DNA from: Streptomyces justiciae | GTDB taxonomy: Bacteria > Actinomycetota > Actinomycetes > Streptomycetales > Streptomycetaceae | Reading direction: 5' to 3' | Assembly: GCF_015163075.1 (NCBI RefSeq) | Contig: NZ_JADDXU010000016.1 | Span: 62,001-126,000 of the forward strand | DNA: 64,000 nucleotides | Part shown: in pieces, positions 14,374-23,057 of the stretch | How the letters are laid out: every line of letters starts with the position of its first letter | Numbering within the stretch: position 1 is the stretch's first letter | Position numbers and translations under genes: made by a program | Notes under the pieces: model-generated | What the model was told of the DNA's origin: nothing | Seen by the model: only the letters and a program-made list of their open reading frames with translations | Database searches by the model: none

Positions 14374-15497
14374 CCCTGAAGGGTAGTTCCCGGACGGAGA
14401 GTCACTGACCGTCGAGACGGAGGGTCACTCACCCCGTCGATCAAGTGGACCGTGCGCTCCGCCAGTTCGCTGATCCGCACCCCGTCGAACCCGAACACCG
14501 CGCTGCGCACCGTGTCCTCCAGCGGGTCCTTCCACTGCTCCGGGATCGCCTCCGCGCCGGTCAGCACCCCGGCGACCGAGCCGGCCGTGGCCCCGTTGGA
14601 GTCGGTGTCCAGGCCGCCGCGGACGGTCAGCGTGACGGTCCGGGTGAAGTCGCCGTCGCCGTAGAGCAGCCCGGCGGTGAGCACCGCGGCGTTCGGGATC
14701 GTGTGGATCCAGCCCAGCCCTGCGGTCTCCTCGGCCACCGTCGTCAGAGTGTCCTCCCAGGTCATCCGGGTGTCGTGCAGGGAGATCACCCGGCGTACGG
14801 TCCGGGCCAGCCGGCTGCTCGCCGGTACGACCGTCAGCGCCTGGTCCAGGGCGTGCCGCACGGTCGCCGCGGTGAACGCCGCCGACACCAGCGCCGCCGC
14901 CCACATCGCCCCGTACACCCCGTTCCCGGTGTGCGAGAGCACCGCGTCCCGGCGGGCCAGCGAGGCCGCCCGGCGCGGGGCGCCCGGGGAGGTCCAGCCG
15001 TAGATGTCGGCGCGGATCAGCGCCCCGATCCACTCCTGGTACGGGTTGTCGTACGTCGCCGTCAGCGGCGGCTTCAGCCCGTTGGCGAGGTTGCGGTAGG
15101 CGGCCCGCTCGGCGGTGAACGTCTGGAGGTACGGCAGCCGCAGCAGCCACAGATCACCGACCTGCTCGGTGCTGAACGCGAAACCGTGGGTCTCCAGGAG
15201 GTCCAGGCCGAGGATGGCGTAGTCCACGTCGTCGTCGCGGCAGCTGCCGTGGATGCGGCCGCGTACGCACTGGCGCCACTCCGGGCGCAGCTCGAAGCCG
15301 TCGCTCTCGCTCGGCGGCTCCGGCAGATAGTCGGTCAGCGGCAGGGCGGCGGCCTGCCTCAGATAGCGGTCGATCCGGTCCCGCGTCCACAGGTCGCCCT
15401 GCTCGACCGGCTTGCCGAGCATGTTGCCCGCGATCCGGCCCAGCCAGCCCCCGAGAACGCGGTCGGCGAGCTCTGGCTCACTGCCCACAGGGGTCAT
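14370..15497 (-). CDS. ADP-ribosylglycohydrolase (DraG/ARH fold)
   Basis: 375 residues, soluble. Metal-binding motifs of the family are present: SCRDDDVDY near residue 84 and GGLDTDSNGATAGSVAG near residue 294, where the Asp residues bind two Mg ions. DraG-type enzymes cleave ADP-ribose from proteins or small molecules. The long N-terminal part (to ~85) contains GGWLGRIAGNMLGKPVE, the usual opening of this fold. The gene overlaps the Nudix gene by 4 nt, so the released ADP-ribose may be passed to that enzyme. It is likely transcribed from the 157-bp gap shared with divergent glycerate kinase. Confidence 0.9.
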   Translation of the reverse strand: MTPVGSEPELADRVLGGWLGRIAGNMLGKPVEQGDLWTRDRIDRYLRQAAALPLTDYLPEPPSESDGFELRPEWRQCVRGRIHGSCRDDDVDYAILGLDLLETHGFAFSTEQVGDLWLLRLPYLQTFTAERAAYRNLANGLKPPLTATYDNPYQEWIGALIRADIYGWTSPGAPRRAASLARRDAVLSHTGNGVYGAMWAAALVSAAFTAATVRHALDQALTVVPASSRLARTVRRVISLHDTRMTWEDTLTTVAEETAGLGWIHTIPNAAVLTAGLLYGDGDFTRTVTLTVRGGLDTDSNGATAGSVAGVLTGAEAIPEQWKDPLEDTVRSAVFGFDGVRISELAERTVHLIDGVSDPPSRRSVTLRPGTTLQG

Positions 15498-15655
15498 AGG
15501 ACCGGTTTACCCGATTCCGCGGGGTCGCACAGTGGGGTCGTAGCAGCTTCTCAAGGTCCGGGCAGGGCATGACGGGGAGGGCGGGCTCCGGTTAAGGTCG
15601 CAGCGGCGCGACTGGCCCTGACGTGCGTCGGGCCCGGAGAGCAAGGGGATGGCAA

Positions 15656-16807
15656 GTGGCTGACGCTGCAGGCAAGGGCGCCGAGAGGGTGCTCATCGCC
15701 GCGGACAAGTTCAAGGGATCGCTGACGGCCGTGCAGGTCGCCGAGCGGGTGACGGCCGGGCTGCGCCGGGTCGTGCCGGGCCTCGACGTGGCCGCGCTGC
15801 CCGTGGCCGACGGCGGCGACGGCACCGTGGACGCCGCGGTCGCGGCCGGTTTCGAGCGGCACGAGGTCAAGGTCGCCGGGCCCCTCGGCCAGGAGGTCAC
15901 GGCCGCCTTCGCGCTGCGCGGCGACACCGCCGTCGTGGAGATGGCCGAGGCCAGCGGGCTCCAGCGGCTCCCCAAGGGCGTCTTCGCCCCCCTCACCTCG
16001 TCCACCTACGGCTCCGGCGAGCTGCTGCGGGCCGCGCTCGATGCGGGCGCCCGCACCATCGTCTTCGGCGTCGGCGGCAGCGCCACCACCGACGGCGGCG
16101 CCGGCATGCTCACCGCGCTCGGCGCCCGGTTCCTCGACAAGGACGGCGAGCCGGTCGCCCCCGGGGGCGGCGGCCTCGCCGATCTCGCGTCGGCCGACCT
16201 GTCCGGCCTCGACCCGCGCTTCGCCGACGTGGAACTGGTCCTCGCCAGCGACGTCGACAACCCGCTGACCGGCCCGAAGGGCGCGCCCGCGGTCTACGGC
16301 CCGCAGAAGGGCGCCTCCCCGGACGACGTGGAGACCCTGGACGCCGCTCTCGCGCACTACGCGCGTGTGCTGGAGGACGCGGTCGGCGCGAAGGCCGCCG
16401 AGTACGCCGCGTCGCCGGGCGCGGGCGCGGCCGGCGGCATCGGCTACGGCGCGCTCCTCATCGGCGCCCGGTTCCGCGCCGGCATCGAGGTCATGCTGGA
16501 CGTCCTCGGCTTCGCCCCCGCGCTGGAGAAGGCGACCCTGGTCATCACCGGCGAGGGCTCCCTCGACGAGCAGACCCTGCACGGCAAGGCCCCCGCGGGC
16601 GTCGCCGCCGCGGCCCGCGCCGCCGGCAAGGAGGTCGTCGCGGTGTGCGGGCGGCTCGCCCTGCCCCCGGAGGCGCTCGGCAAGGCCGGCATCCGCCGCG
16701 CGTACCCGCTCACCGAGGTCGAGCCGGACGTGGCGAAGTGCATCGCGGACGCCGGCCCGATCCTGGAACGGGTGGCGGAACAGATCGCGCGGGACTTCCT
16801 GAGCTGA
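15656..16807 (+). CDS. Glycerate kinase
   Basis: 383 residues of the GarK/GlxK glycerate kinase family. The N-terminal signature IAADKFKGSLTAVQVAE is followed by VADGGDGTVDA and the mid-protein GVGGSATTDGGAGML; ITGEGSLDEQTLHGK marks the C-terminal domain. It phosphorylates D-glycerate from glyoxylate or serine metabolism so that it enters lower glycolysis. GTG 15656 is preferred to upstream in-frame codons because AAGGGGA lies six bases before it. Glyoxylate made by the ethylmalonyl-CoA pathway elsewhere in this window is a possible source of glycerate, but no physical link shows this. Confidence 0.93.
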   Translation: MADAAGKGAERVLIAADKFKGSLTAVQVAERVTAGLRRVVPGLDVAALPVADGGDGTVDAAVAAGFERHEVKVAGPLGQEVTAAFALRGDTAVVEMAEASGLQRLPKGVFAPLTSSTYGSGELLRAALDAGARTIVFGVGGSATTDGGAGMLTALGARFLDKDGEPVAPGGGGLADLASADLSGLDPRFADVELVLASDVDNPLTGPKGAPAVYGPQKGASPDDVETLDAALAHYARVLEDAVGAKAAEYAASPGAGAAGGIGYGALLIGARFRAGIEVMLDVLGFAPALEKATLVITGEGSLDEQTLHGKAPAGVAAAARAAGKEVVAVCGRLALPPEALGKAGIRRAYPLTEVEPDVAKCIADAGPILERVAEQIARDFLS

Positions 16808-16846
16808 GCCTCGTCGGACTCACCTCCTGGGCCGAGCCCGCGAGTC

Positions 16847-18043
16847 TCATCGGCGGGCCCCGGACAGCCGGTACGCGTCCAGCGCCAACGTCATCTCGAT
16901 CAGGTCCCGCGGCCGGGCCAGCGACCGTGACGTCAGCTGTTCCAGGCGCCGCAGCCGGTTGAAGACCGTGTTGCGGTGGCAGTACAGCCGTGCGGCGGCC
17001 CGGCCCGCCGACCCTTCGCACGTCAGCCACACGTCCAGGGTCTCCAGCAGTACGGCCCGGTCGGCGGGCTCCAGCTCGAGCAGCCCGCCGAACACGTCCG
17101 ACACCAGCCGGTCGGCCAGCTCCGGCTGGCTCACCACGAGCGCCGTCGGCATGCGCTGATCGAGGCGTACGACGGCGGTGCCGTCCGGCGGACAGGTCCG
17201 CAGCGCCAGCTCGGCAAGCCGCCGGGCCCGCCCCAGTTCCGCGAGGCCCGGCACCACCGGACTGATCCCGCCGGGCCCCGAGCACCGCCCGTCGAGCACC
17301 CGAGCCACCCCGTCCAGGCCCTGGCCGGGGGAGAGGGCCACCACCCCCACCTCGCCGTCGGCCCGCATCCGCCAGATGAAGCGGAACCCGGCCCCCTGCA
17401 CCGGCCGCTCGGCCGCCTCCCGCCGCTCGGCCCGCAGCACGACCACGGCGTACGGCCCGTGCTCCGGCAGGTCGAGCCCGGCGGCGGCCCGGGCCGCGAG
17501 CCCCGGCGTCGCCTTGCCCTCCAGCAGCGCGTCGAGCAGCGCCTGCAACTGCTCGTCGGTCCGCCGCCGCAGCTCCGCCTCCGTCGCCCGGTACGCCTCC
17601 GACGCGGCCTCCGCCTGCGCGTCCACCGCCGACCACACCATCGTCGTCGACCGCATCAGCGCCGCCAGCCGCTCCGGCTCCCGCCCGGCGGCGCCCTCCA
17701 CCAGCGCGTCCCACACCAGATAGCCGGCGTTGCGGTAGGCGTGGATCAGCAGGTCCAGGGGCAGCCCCTGACGGGCCCGCCGCCGCCCCGCGTCCTCGGC
17801 GTACTCCAGGTCGCGGCGCGGCGAGTCCCGCGGCGCGGAGATCGTCTCGATCCCGATCCGCATCGCCTCCTCCGCCTCCCGCCACTGCTGGTCGTACGGC
17901 AGCACCTGCGCGTAGACGGGGGAGTGGTCGAAGAGTTGCCTGAGGTGCTCGTCGACGAGCTCCGGCACCTGTTCCAGCAGAGCCGTGCAGGACTCCGCGA
18001 GCAGCTTCCAGTCATGACCGGTACGCGGCCGTCGCGCTCCCAT
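16847..18043 (-). CDS. PucR/CdaR-family transcriptional regulator
   Basis: 398 residues. The N-terminal part (to ~170) resembles the RsbRD/PucR N-terminal helical region; the C-terminal HTH_30 domain contains AAARLYCHRNTVFNRLRRLE, the typical DNA-binding helix pair of PucR and CdaR regulators. ATG 18043 fits the family start. It is transcribed divergently from the ABC transporter operon across a 181-bp gap that contains a perfect 7-4-7 inverted repeat, so it probably controls that operon. The inducer cannot be read from the sequence. Confidence 0.88.
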   Translation of the reverse strand: MGARRPRTGHDWKLLAESCTALLEQVPELVDEHLRQLFDHSPVYAQVLPYDQQWREAEEAMRIGIETISAPRDSPRRDLEYAEDAGRRRARQGLPLDLLIHAYRNAGYLVWDALVEGAAGREPERLAALMRSTTMVWSAVDAQAEAASEAYRATEAELRRRTDEQLQALLDALLEGKATPGLAARAAAGLDLPEHGPYAVVVLRAERREAAERPVQGAGFRFIWRMRADGEVGVVALSPGQGLDGVARVLDGRCSGPGGISPVVPGLAELGRARRLAELALRTCPPDGTAVVRLDQRMPTALVVSQPELADRLVSDVFGGLLELEPADRAVLLETLDVWLTCEGSAGRAAARLYCHRNTVFNRLRRLEQLTSRSLARPRDLIEMTLALDAYRLSGARR

Positions 18044-18095
18044 GGCCGGAGGATGCCACCGCTTCCCGTCCCCGCACAGGCCCCTGACACGCAGC

Positions 18096-18113
18096 GTTGT
18101 GCACGCGCACAAC
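18096..18113. promoter_or_regulatory. Perfect 7-4-7 inverted repeat, candidate PucR-family operator
   Basis: GTTGTGC-ACGC-GCACAAC lies in the 18044-18224 gap between the divergent regulator and transporter genes, about 53 bp from the regulator start and 112 bp from the transporter start. It is the clearest palindrome in the gap. No direct evidence of binding. Confidence 0.55.
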
Positions 18114-18224
18114 CGCGGCACCGGCCCGCTGGGCACCCGCAGCGATTCCGCCGCGGGCCGTGGACGGGCGCTCCCGCCGGTGCTGGGGTGAGCGCCACAC
18201 CGAGTGAGGACAGAAGGGAAGTCC

Positions 18225-19019
18225 ATGGTCGGATCCGGACTCGTGGTGCGGGACCTGTCGGTCGGATACGGCCCCGTACGCGCCCTGCGCCGGGTGTCCC
18301 TGGAGGTGCCCGAGGGGACCGTGGTGACGGTTCTCGGCTCCAACGGCGCGGGCAAGTCGACGCTGCTCCGCGCGATCAGCCGCACGCTGTCCTTCCAGGG
18401 CGGCGCGGTCACCGAGGGCGAGGTGCGGCTCGGTGACCGACGGCTCGACCGGCTGCCGGCGGACCGGGTGGTCGCCGCCGGCGTCTCCCAAGTCCCGGAG
18501 GGCAGGCGGGTGTTCGCCCGTATGACGGTCGCCGACAACCTGCGTGCGGGCGCCCTGGGCGGTGCGCGGGCGGGCCGCGCCCGGTCCCTGGCCCGGGTTC
18601 ACGAATTGTTCCCCGTCCTGGCCCAACGCGCCCATCAACGCGCCGGGTTGCTCTCCGGCGGCGAACAGCAGATGCTGGCCGTCGCCCGCGCTCTCATGGC
18701 CGCCCCCAAGGTCCTTCTCCTCGACGAACCCTCCCTCGGCCTCGCCCCGCTCATGGCCGAGCGGATCGCCGACACCGTCCGGGAGATCAACGACCAGGGC
18801 ACCGCCGTCCTCCTAGTCGAACAGAACGCCGCCCTCGCCCTGCGCCTCGCCACCCACGCGTACGTCCTCGAAGTCGGCGAGGTGACCTTGGAGGGGCCGG
18901 CCGCGGAACTGGCCGCCTCCGACGAGGTCCGCCGCCGCTATCTGGGCGTGGTCGACGAGGACGCGGCGGCCGACGCGGAGACGGCAGGCGCACGGACCCT
19001 CACGCGGTGGAACGGGTGA
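18225..19019 (+). CDS. Branched-chain amino acid-type ABC transporter ATPase (LivF-like)
   Basis: 264 residues. Walker A GSNGAGKST, signature LLSGGEQQ, Walker B VLLLDEPSLGL, switch His replaced by Gln in LLVEQN as is normal for LivF proteins. It powers uptake with the second ATPase on the cytoplasmic face. ATG 18225 has AAGGGA six bases upstream; an upstream in-frame GTG at 18204 is less likely. First gene of a five-gene operon whose order (F, G, H, M, binding protein) is the reverse of the common one. The C-terminal ~20 residues are acidic and not conserved. Confidence 0.92.
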   Translation: MVGSGLVVRDLSVGYGPVRALRRVSLEVPEGTVVTVLGSNGAGKSTLLRAISRTLSFQGGAVTEGEVRLGDRRLDRLPADRVVAAGVSQVPEGRRVFARMTVADNLRAGALGGARAGRARSLARVHELFPVLAQRAHQRAGLLSGGEQQMLAVARALMAAPKVLLLDEPSLGLAPLMAERIADTVREINDQGTAVLLVEQNAALALRLATHAYVLEVGEVTLEGPAAELAASDEVRRRYLGVVDEDAAADAETAGARTLTRWNG

Positions 19020-19023
19020 CCCG

Positions 19024-19788
19024 GTGGACACCCTCGACGTACGCGACCTGACCGTCCGCTTCGCCGGGCTCACCGCCCTCGACGGCGTCTCCTTCACCGT
19101 CCGCCCCGGCACCGTCCACGCCCTCATCGGCCCCAACGGGGCAGGGAAGTCAACCTGCTTCAACGTCCTGTCCGGCGTCTACCGCGCCGGCTCCGGCAGC
19201 GTCCGCTTCGGCGACCACGAACTCACCGGTATGCCTCCGCACCGCATCGCCGCTCTCGGGATCGCCCGCATCTTCCAGAACCTCGCCCTGCCGCCCCGCG
19301 CCACCGTCGAGGACAGCCTGCTCCTGGGCCGCCACCGGCTCACCCGAACCGGCTTCCTCGCGGCCGGACTCCGCCTGCCGTCGGCGGCCCGCGAGGAACG
19401 CGTCCACCGCGAACGCGTCCGCGAGATCGCCGAGTTCGTCGGCATCGCGGACTGTCTGGACCGCCCGGCGGGCTCGCTCCCCTACGGGCAGCAGAAGCTC
19501 GCCGAACTCGCCCGCGCGCTCTGCATGGAGCCGCGCCTGCTGCTCCTCGACGAACCCGTCGCCGGGATGACCGCCGACGAACGCCGCCGAACCGCCGCCG
19601 TGATCGCGGGCGTCCGTGACGGCCTCGGCATCTCGATCGTGCTGGTGGAACACGACATGGGGGTGGTGATGCGGCTCGCCGACGCGGTGACCGTACTGGA
19701 CTTCGGGCGCCGGATCGCCGACGGCGCCCCCGCCGACGTACAGAACGACCCGGCCGTCGTACAGGCCTACCTGGGAGCCGGATCATGA
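19024..19788 (+). CDS. Branched-chain amino acid-type ABC transporter ATPase (LivG-like)
   Basis: 254 residues. Walker A GPNGAGKST, family hallmark RIFQNLALPP, signature loop LPYGQQKL, Walker B LLLLDEPVAGM, switch VEHDMGVVM. The GTG start is four bases after the LivF stop; its stop overlaps the next gene by 4 nt (ATGA). It pairs with LivF as the ATPase heterodimer. Confidence 0.93.
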   Translation: MDTLDVRDLTVRFAGLTALDGVSFTVRPGTVHALIGPNGAGKSTCFNVLSGVYRAGSGSVRFGDHELTGMPPHRIAALGIARIFQNLALPPRATVEDSLLLGRHRLTRTGFLAAGLRLPSAAREERVHRERVREIAEFVGIADCLDRPAGSLPYGQQKLAELARALCMEPRLLLLDEPVAGMTADERRRTAAVIAGVRDGLGISIVLVEHDMGVVMRLADAVTVLDFGRRIADGAPADVQNDPAVVQAYLGAGS

Positions 19789-20675
19789 GCACCTTCGCCG
19801 AAATCCTGCTGAACGGCGTCTCGTTGGGGTCGGTGTACGCGCTGATCGCCCTCGGTTTCGTGGTGATCTTCCGCGCCACGGAGGTCGTCAACTTCGCCCA
19901 CGCGTCCCTCCTGCTGGCGGGCGGCTACTTCACCGCGAGCCTCCACGACGACCTCGGCTTCTGGCCCGCGCTGCTGGTCGGGATCGCGGGTGCCGCGCTG
20001 GTCGGGGCGGCGGTGGAGTTCTTCGTCATGCGGCGCTACCGCGGCAGCGACCACAGCGTCCTCGCCATCGTCACGATCGGCGTCGACATCCTGCTCACCA
20101 CCGAACTGACCCGCCGCATCGGCACGGACGTCCTGGCGCTCGGCGACCCGTGGGGCGACGCGGTCCTCAAGCTCGGGCCGATCTCCCTCGCCCACACCCG
20201 GATCGCCGCGTTCGTGGCGGCGGCACTGCTGATCACCGCGTTCCTGCTGGTCTTCCGGTACACGTCCTGGGGCGTGGCCATGCGCGCGGCGGCGGAGAGC
20301 GCCGAGACGGCCGCGCTGATGGGCGTACGGCTGGGACGGGTGTCGCTGGGTGCCTGGGCCGTGGCCGGGGGCCTGGCCGCCGTCGCCGCGCTGTTCCTCA
20401 CCGTCTTCCCGACGCCGGGCCTGGAACGGGCCACGTCACTGGCCGCGCTGAAGGCCTTCCCGGCGGCCATCCTCGGCGGCCTCGACTCCACGACCGGCGC
20501 CCTGGTCGGCGGACTGCTCGTCGGCGTCACGGAGTCGCTGGCCACCGGCTACCAGAGCGATCTGACCTTCCTGGGACGGGGGTTGGGCGATCTCGCCCCC
20601 TACCTGGTCATGGTCGCGATCCTGCTCATCCGGCCCGCCGGGCTGTTCGGCACGAAGGAGCTCGCCCGTGTCTGA
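19785..20675 (+). CDS. Branched-chain amino acid-type ABC permease (LivH-like)
   Basis: 296 residues with about eight hydrophobic spans. The opening GVSLGSVYALIALGFVVIF and the stretch EVVNFAHASLLLAGGYF are diagnostic for LivH permeases. It forms the transmembrane channel with the LivM-like protein. Overlaps the preceding gene by 4 nt and the following one by 8 nt. Confidence 0.93.
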   Translation: MSTFAEILLNGVSLGSVYALIALGFVVIFRATEVVNFAHASLLLAGGYFTASLHDDLGFWPALLVGIAGAALVGAAVEFFVMRRYRGSDHSVLAIVTIGVDILLTTELTRRIGTDVLALGDPWGDAVLKLGPISLAHTRIAAFVAAALLITAFLLVFRYTSWGVAMRAAAESAETAALMGVRLGRVSLGAWAVAGGLAAVAALFLTVFPTPGLERATSLAALKAFPAAILGGLDSTTGALVGGLLVGVTESLATGYQSDLTFLGRGLGDLAPYLVMVAILLIRPAGLFGTKELARV

Positions 20676-21747
20676 AGCCCTGGTGAGACCGCTCAAAGCC
20701 CTCAGCACACGCACGTACCTCTGGACCGCCGCGGCCGTCCTCCTCCTCGCCCTCCCCTTCTACCTCGACCGCTTCTGGCTCCAGGCCGGCCTCTTCGCCA
20801 TGGCCGCCGCCCTCGGCGCGATCGGCATCAACCTCCTCACCGGCGCCACCGGCCAGCTCTCCATGGGCCACGCCTTCTTCCTCGCCGTCGGCGCCTACGG
20901 CTACTGCGTCTTCGCGGCCGACGGCGACGACGGACTGACCGGCCTCGGCCTGCCGACCTGGCTCGCCGCCGTGCTCGCGGTGCTGGTCGCGGGGGTCGCG
21001 GGCGGCCTGTTCAGCCCCATCTCCGGCCGCCTCAGCGGCGCCTACCTGGGCATCGCCACCCTCGCGCTCGTCTTCATCGGCCAGCACGTGATGTTCAACG
21101 CCCACGACCTCACCGGCGGCGCCAACGGCCGCGACGTACCGCCGCTGAACCTCTTCGGCCTCACCTTCGACGACCGCGAACTCCTCGTCGCCGCCGTCCC
21201 CTTCGGCTCGGCGGAGAAGCTCTGGTACGCCGGGCTGCTCGCCCTGCTGGGCGGTGCCCTGTTCGCCCGGGGCGTCCTGCGCGGCCGTCCGGGCCGGGCC
21301 ATGAACGCGATCCGCGACCACCGCATCGCGGCCGGAGTGATCGGCGTCCCGGTGGCCCGGTACCGCGCCGCCGTCTTCGTGCTGTCGTCGATGTACGCGG
21401 GCCTCGCGGGCGTGCTGCTCGCCCTGGTCTTCCAGCGGACCGTGCCGGACTACTTCGGCATCACGCTGTCCCTCGAATACCTCGCCATGATCGTCATCGG
21501 CGGGCTCGGCTCGGTCTCCGGCGCGGTCGCCGGGGCCGTGTTCGTCTCCCTGCTGCCGCAGCTGCTGACCCGCTACAGCGACGCGCTGCCCCTGGTCTCC
21601 GCCCCCGGCACGGGCGGGATCGCACCGGGCGAGGCGTCCCGGTACCTCTACGGCGCCGCCGTCGTGCTGGTGGTGCTGTTCCTGCCCGGCGGTCTGGTCA
21701 GGGTGACCGCCCGGCGCCGCACCAGAACCCTCACGGAGGAACGATGA
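20668..21747 (+). CDS. Branched-chain amino acid-type ABC permease (LivM-like)
   Basis: 359 residues with about ten hydrophobic spans. GINLLTGATGQLSMGHAFF and AIRDHRIAAGVIGV (the cytoplasmic loop that docks on the ATPase) identify LivM. The GTG start at 20668 lies inside the livH-like gene, and the stop overlaps the binding-protein gene by 4 nt, so all five genes are translationally linked. Confidence 0.93.
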   Translation: MSEALVRPLKALSTRTYLWTAAAVLLLALPFYLDRFWLQAGLFAMAAALGAIGINLLTGATGQLSMGHAFFLAVGAYGYCVFAADGDDGLTGLGLPTWLAAVLAVLVAGVAGGLFSPISGRLSGAYLGIATLALVFIGQHVMFNAHDLTGGANGRDVPPLNLFGLTFDDRELLVAAVPFGSAEKLWYAGLLALLGGALFARGVLRGRPGRAMNAIRDHRIAAGVIGVPVARYRAAVFVLSSMYAGLAGVLLALVFQRTVPDYFGITLSLEYLAMIVIGGLGSVSGAVAGAVFVSLLPQLLTRYSDALPLVSAPGTGGIAPGEASRYLYGAAVVLVVLFLPGGLVRVTARRRTRTLTEER

Positions 21748-23003
21748 CCACGACGACGTACGCGACCAGGACCGCCGCCGGCGCCCTCGCCGCGCTGCTC
21801 CTGCTGGCCGGGTGCAGCTCCAAGGCCAAGGACGACGACAGCGACAAGCAGTCGGCGGGCGGGGTGAAGACCGGCGAGGGCATCTCCGGGAAGACGATCA
21901 CCCTCGGCGCCCTCACCGACATGACCGGCGTCTACGCCACCCTCGGCAAGAGCGTCACCCAGGCCCAGCAGCTGTACGTGAAGCAGCTGAACGCCGCCGG
22001 AGGCGTCTGCGGCTACGAGGTGGCCCTCTCCGTCCGCGACCACGGCTACGACCCGCAGAAGGCCGTCTCCGGCTACACCGAGCTGGAGCCGAAGGTGCTG
22101 GGCTTCGCGCAGTTCATCGGCTCGCCGTTCGTCGCCGCGGTCAAGCAGCGCGTCGACGGCCAGGACAAGGGCCTGGTGCTGCCGCAGGCCTGGTCGGCGG
22201 CGCTGCTCGGCAGCCCGTACATCCGCGTCATCGGCTCCACGTACGACATCGAGACGATCAACGCCGTCGACTTCCTGATCAAGGAGAAGGGGATCAAGAA
22301 GGGCGACAAGATCGGCCACGTCTACTTCGAGGGCGACTACGGCGAGAGCGCCCTGGTCGGCTCGAAGCACATGGCGAAGGAGGCGGGGCTGACCGTCGTC
22401 GAGCAGAAGATCAAACCGACCGACAACGACATGACCGCCCAGGTCGCCGCCCTCAAGCAGGCCGGCGTCAAGGCGATCGTCATCAGCGCGGGCCCGCGCC
22501 AGGCGGCCTCGCTCGTCGGCGTCGCCGCGGCGGGCGGCTTCGACGTGCCGATCATCGGCAACAACTCCGCGTTCGCACCCCAGCTGCTGGCCACCCAGGC
22601 GGGCCCGGCGCTGATGAAGAACTACTACGTGGCCTCGCCCTCGCTCCCGATCGGCGCGGACACCCCGGAGGCCAAGAAGCTCGTCGCCGACTACCAGGCG
22701 GCCTATCCGAAGGACGCCCTCGACAACGGCATCGTCGCCGGCTGGACCGCCGCGTCCGCCTTCGGCGAGGCCCTGAAGAAGGCCTGCAAGAACAAGGACC
22801 TCACCCGCGAAGGCGTCGACCGGGCCCTGCTCACGATCAACACCTTCGACCTCGGCTTCGGCCCCACCCAGGACTTCACCGACCCGAAGTCCGCGTCGTC
22901 CCGGGAGAGCGTGATCCTCCAGCCCGACAAGAGCGTCACGGGCGGCATGAAGGTCGTACGCGAGGCGGAGGCCTCGGAGGCGGCCAAGACGTACAACCCC
23001 TGA
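21744..23003 (+). CDS. ABC transporter substrate-binding lipoprotein (LivK-like)
   Basis: 419 residues. A lipoprotein signal peptide ends in LLLAGC (lipidated Cys about residue 27), followed by a charged linker and a type I periplasmic-binding fold starting ITLGALTDMTGVYATLG. It would capture the ligand outside the membrane and deliver it to the LivH/LivM-like channel. The family binds branched-chain amino acids, amides or urea-like ligands; the actual ligand cannot be read here. Overlaps the permease gene (ATGA) and is followed at once by a strong terminator. Confidence 0.92.
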   Translation: MTTTTYATRTAAGALAALLLLAGCSSKAKDDDSDKQSAGGVKTGEGISGKTITLGALTDMTGVYATLGKSVTQAQQLYVKQLNAAGGVCGYEVALSVRDHGYDPQKAVSGYTELEPKVLGFAQFIGSPFVAAVKQRVDGQDKGLVLPQAWSAALLGSPYIRVIGSTYDIETINAVDFLIKEKGIKKGDKIGHVYFEGDYGESALVGSKHMAKEAGLTVVEQKIKPTDNDMTAQVAALKQAGVKAIVISAGPRQAASLVGVAAAGGFDVPIIGNNSAFAPQLLATQAGPALMKNYYVASPSLPIGADTPEAKKLVADYQAAYPKDALDNGIVAGWTAASAFGEALKKACKNKDLTREGVDRALLTINTFDLGFGPTQDFTDPKSASSRESVILQPDKSVTGGMKVVREAEASEAAKTYNP

Positions 23004-23012
23004 GAAAACGGA

Positions 23013-23044
23013 GAAGGCCCGAACCGGAATCGGTTCGGGCCTTC
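23013..23044. terminator. Bidirectional terminator, 14-bp perfect stem
   Basis: GAAGGCCCGAACCG (23013-23026) pairs with CGGTTCGGGCCTTC (23031-23044) around loop GAAT, with TTTC after it on the plus strand and AAAA-type flank before it. It lies between the convergent ABC operon and the phosphatidylserine synthase gene and can serve both. Confidence 0.9.
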
Positions 23045-23057
23045 TTTCATGAAGCCG

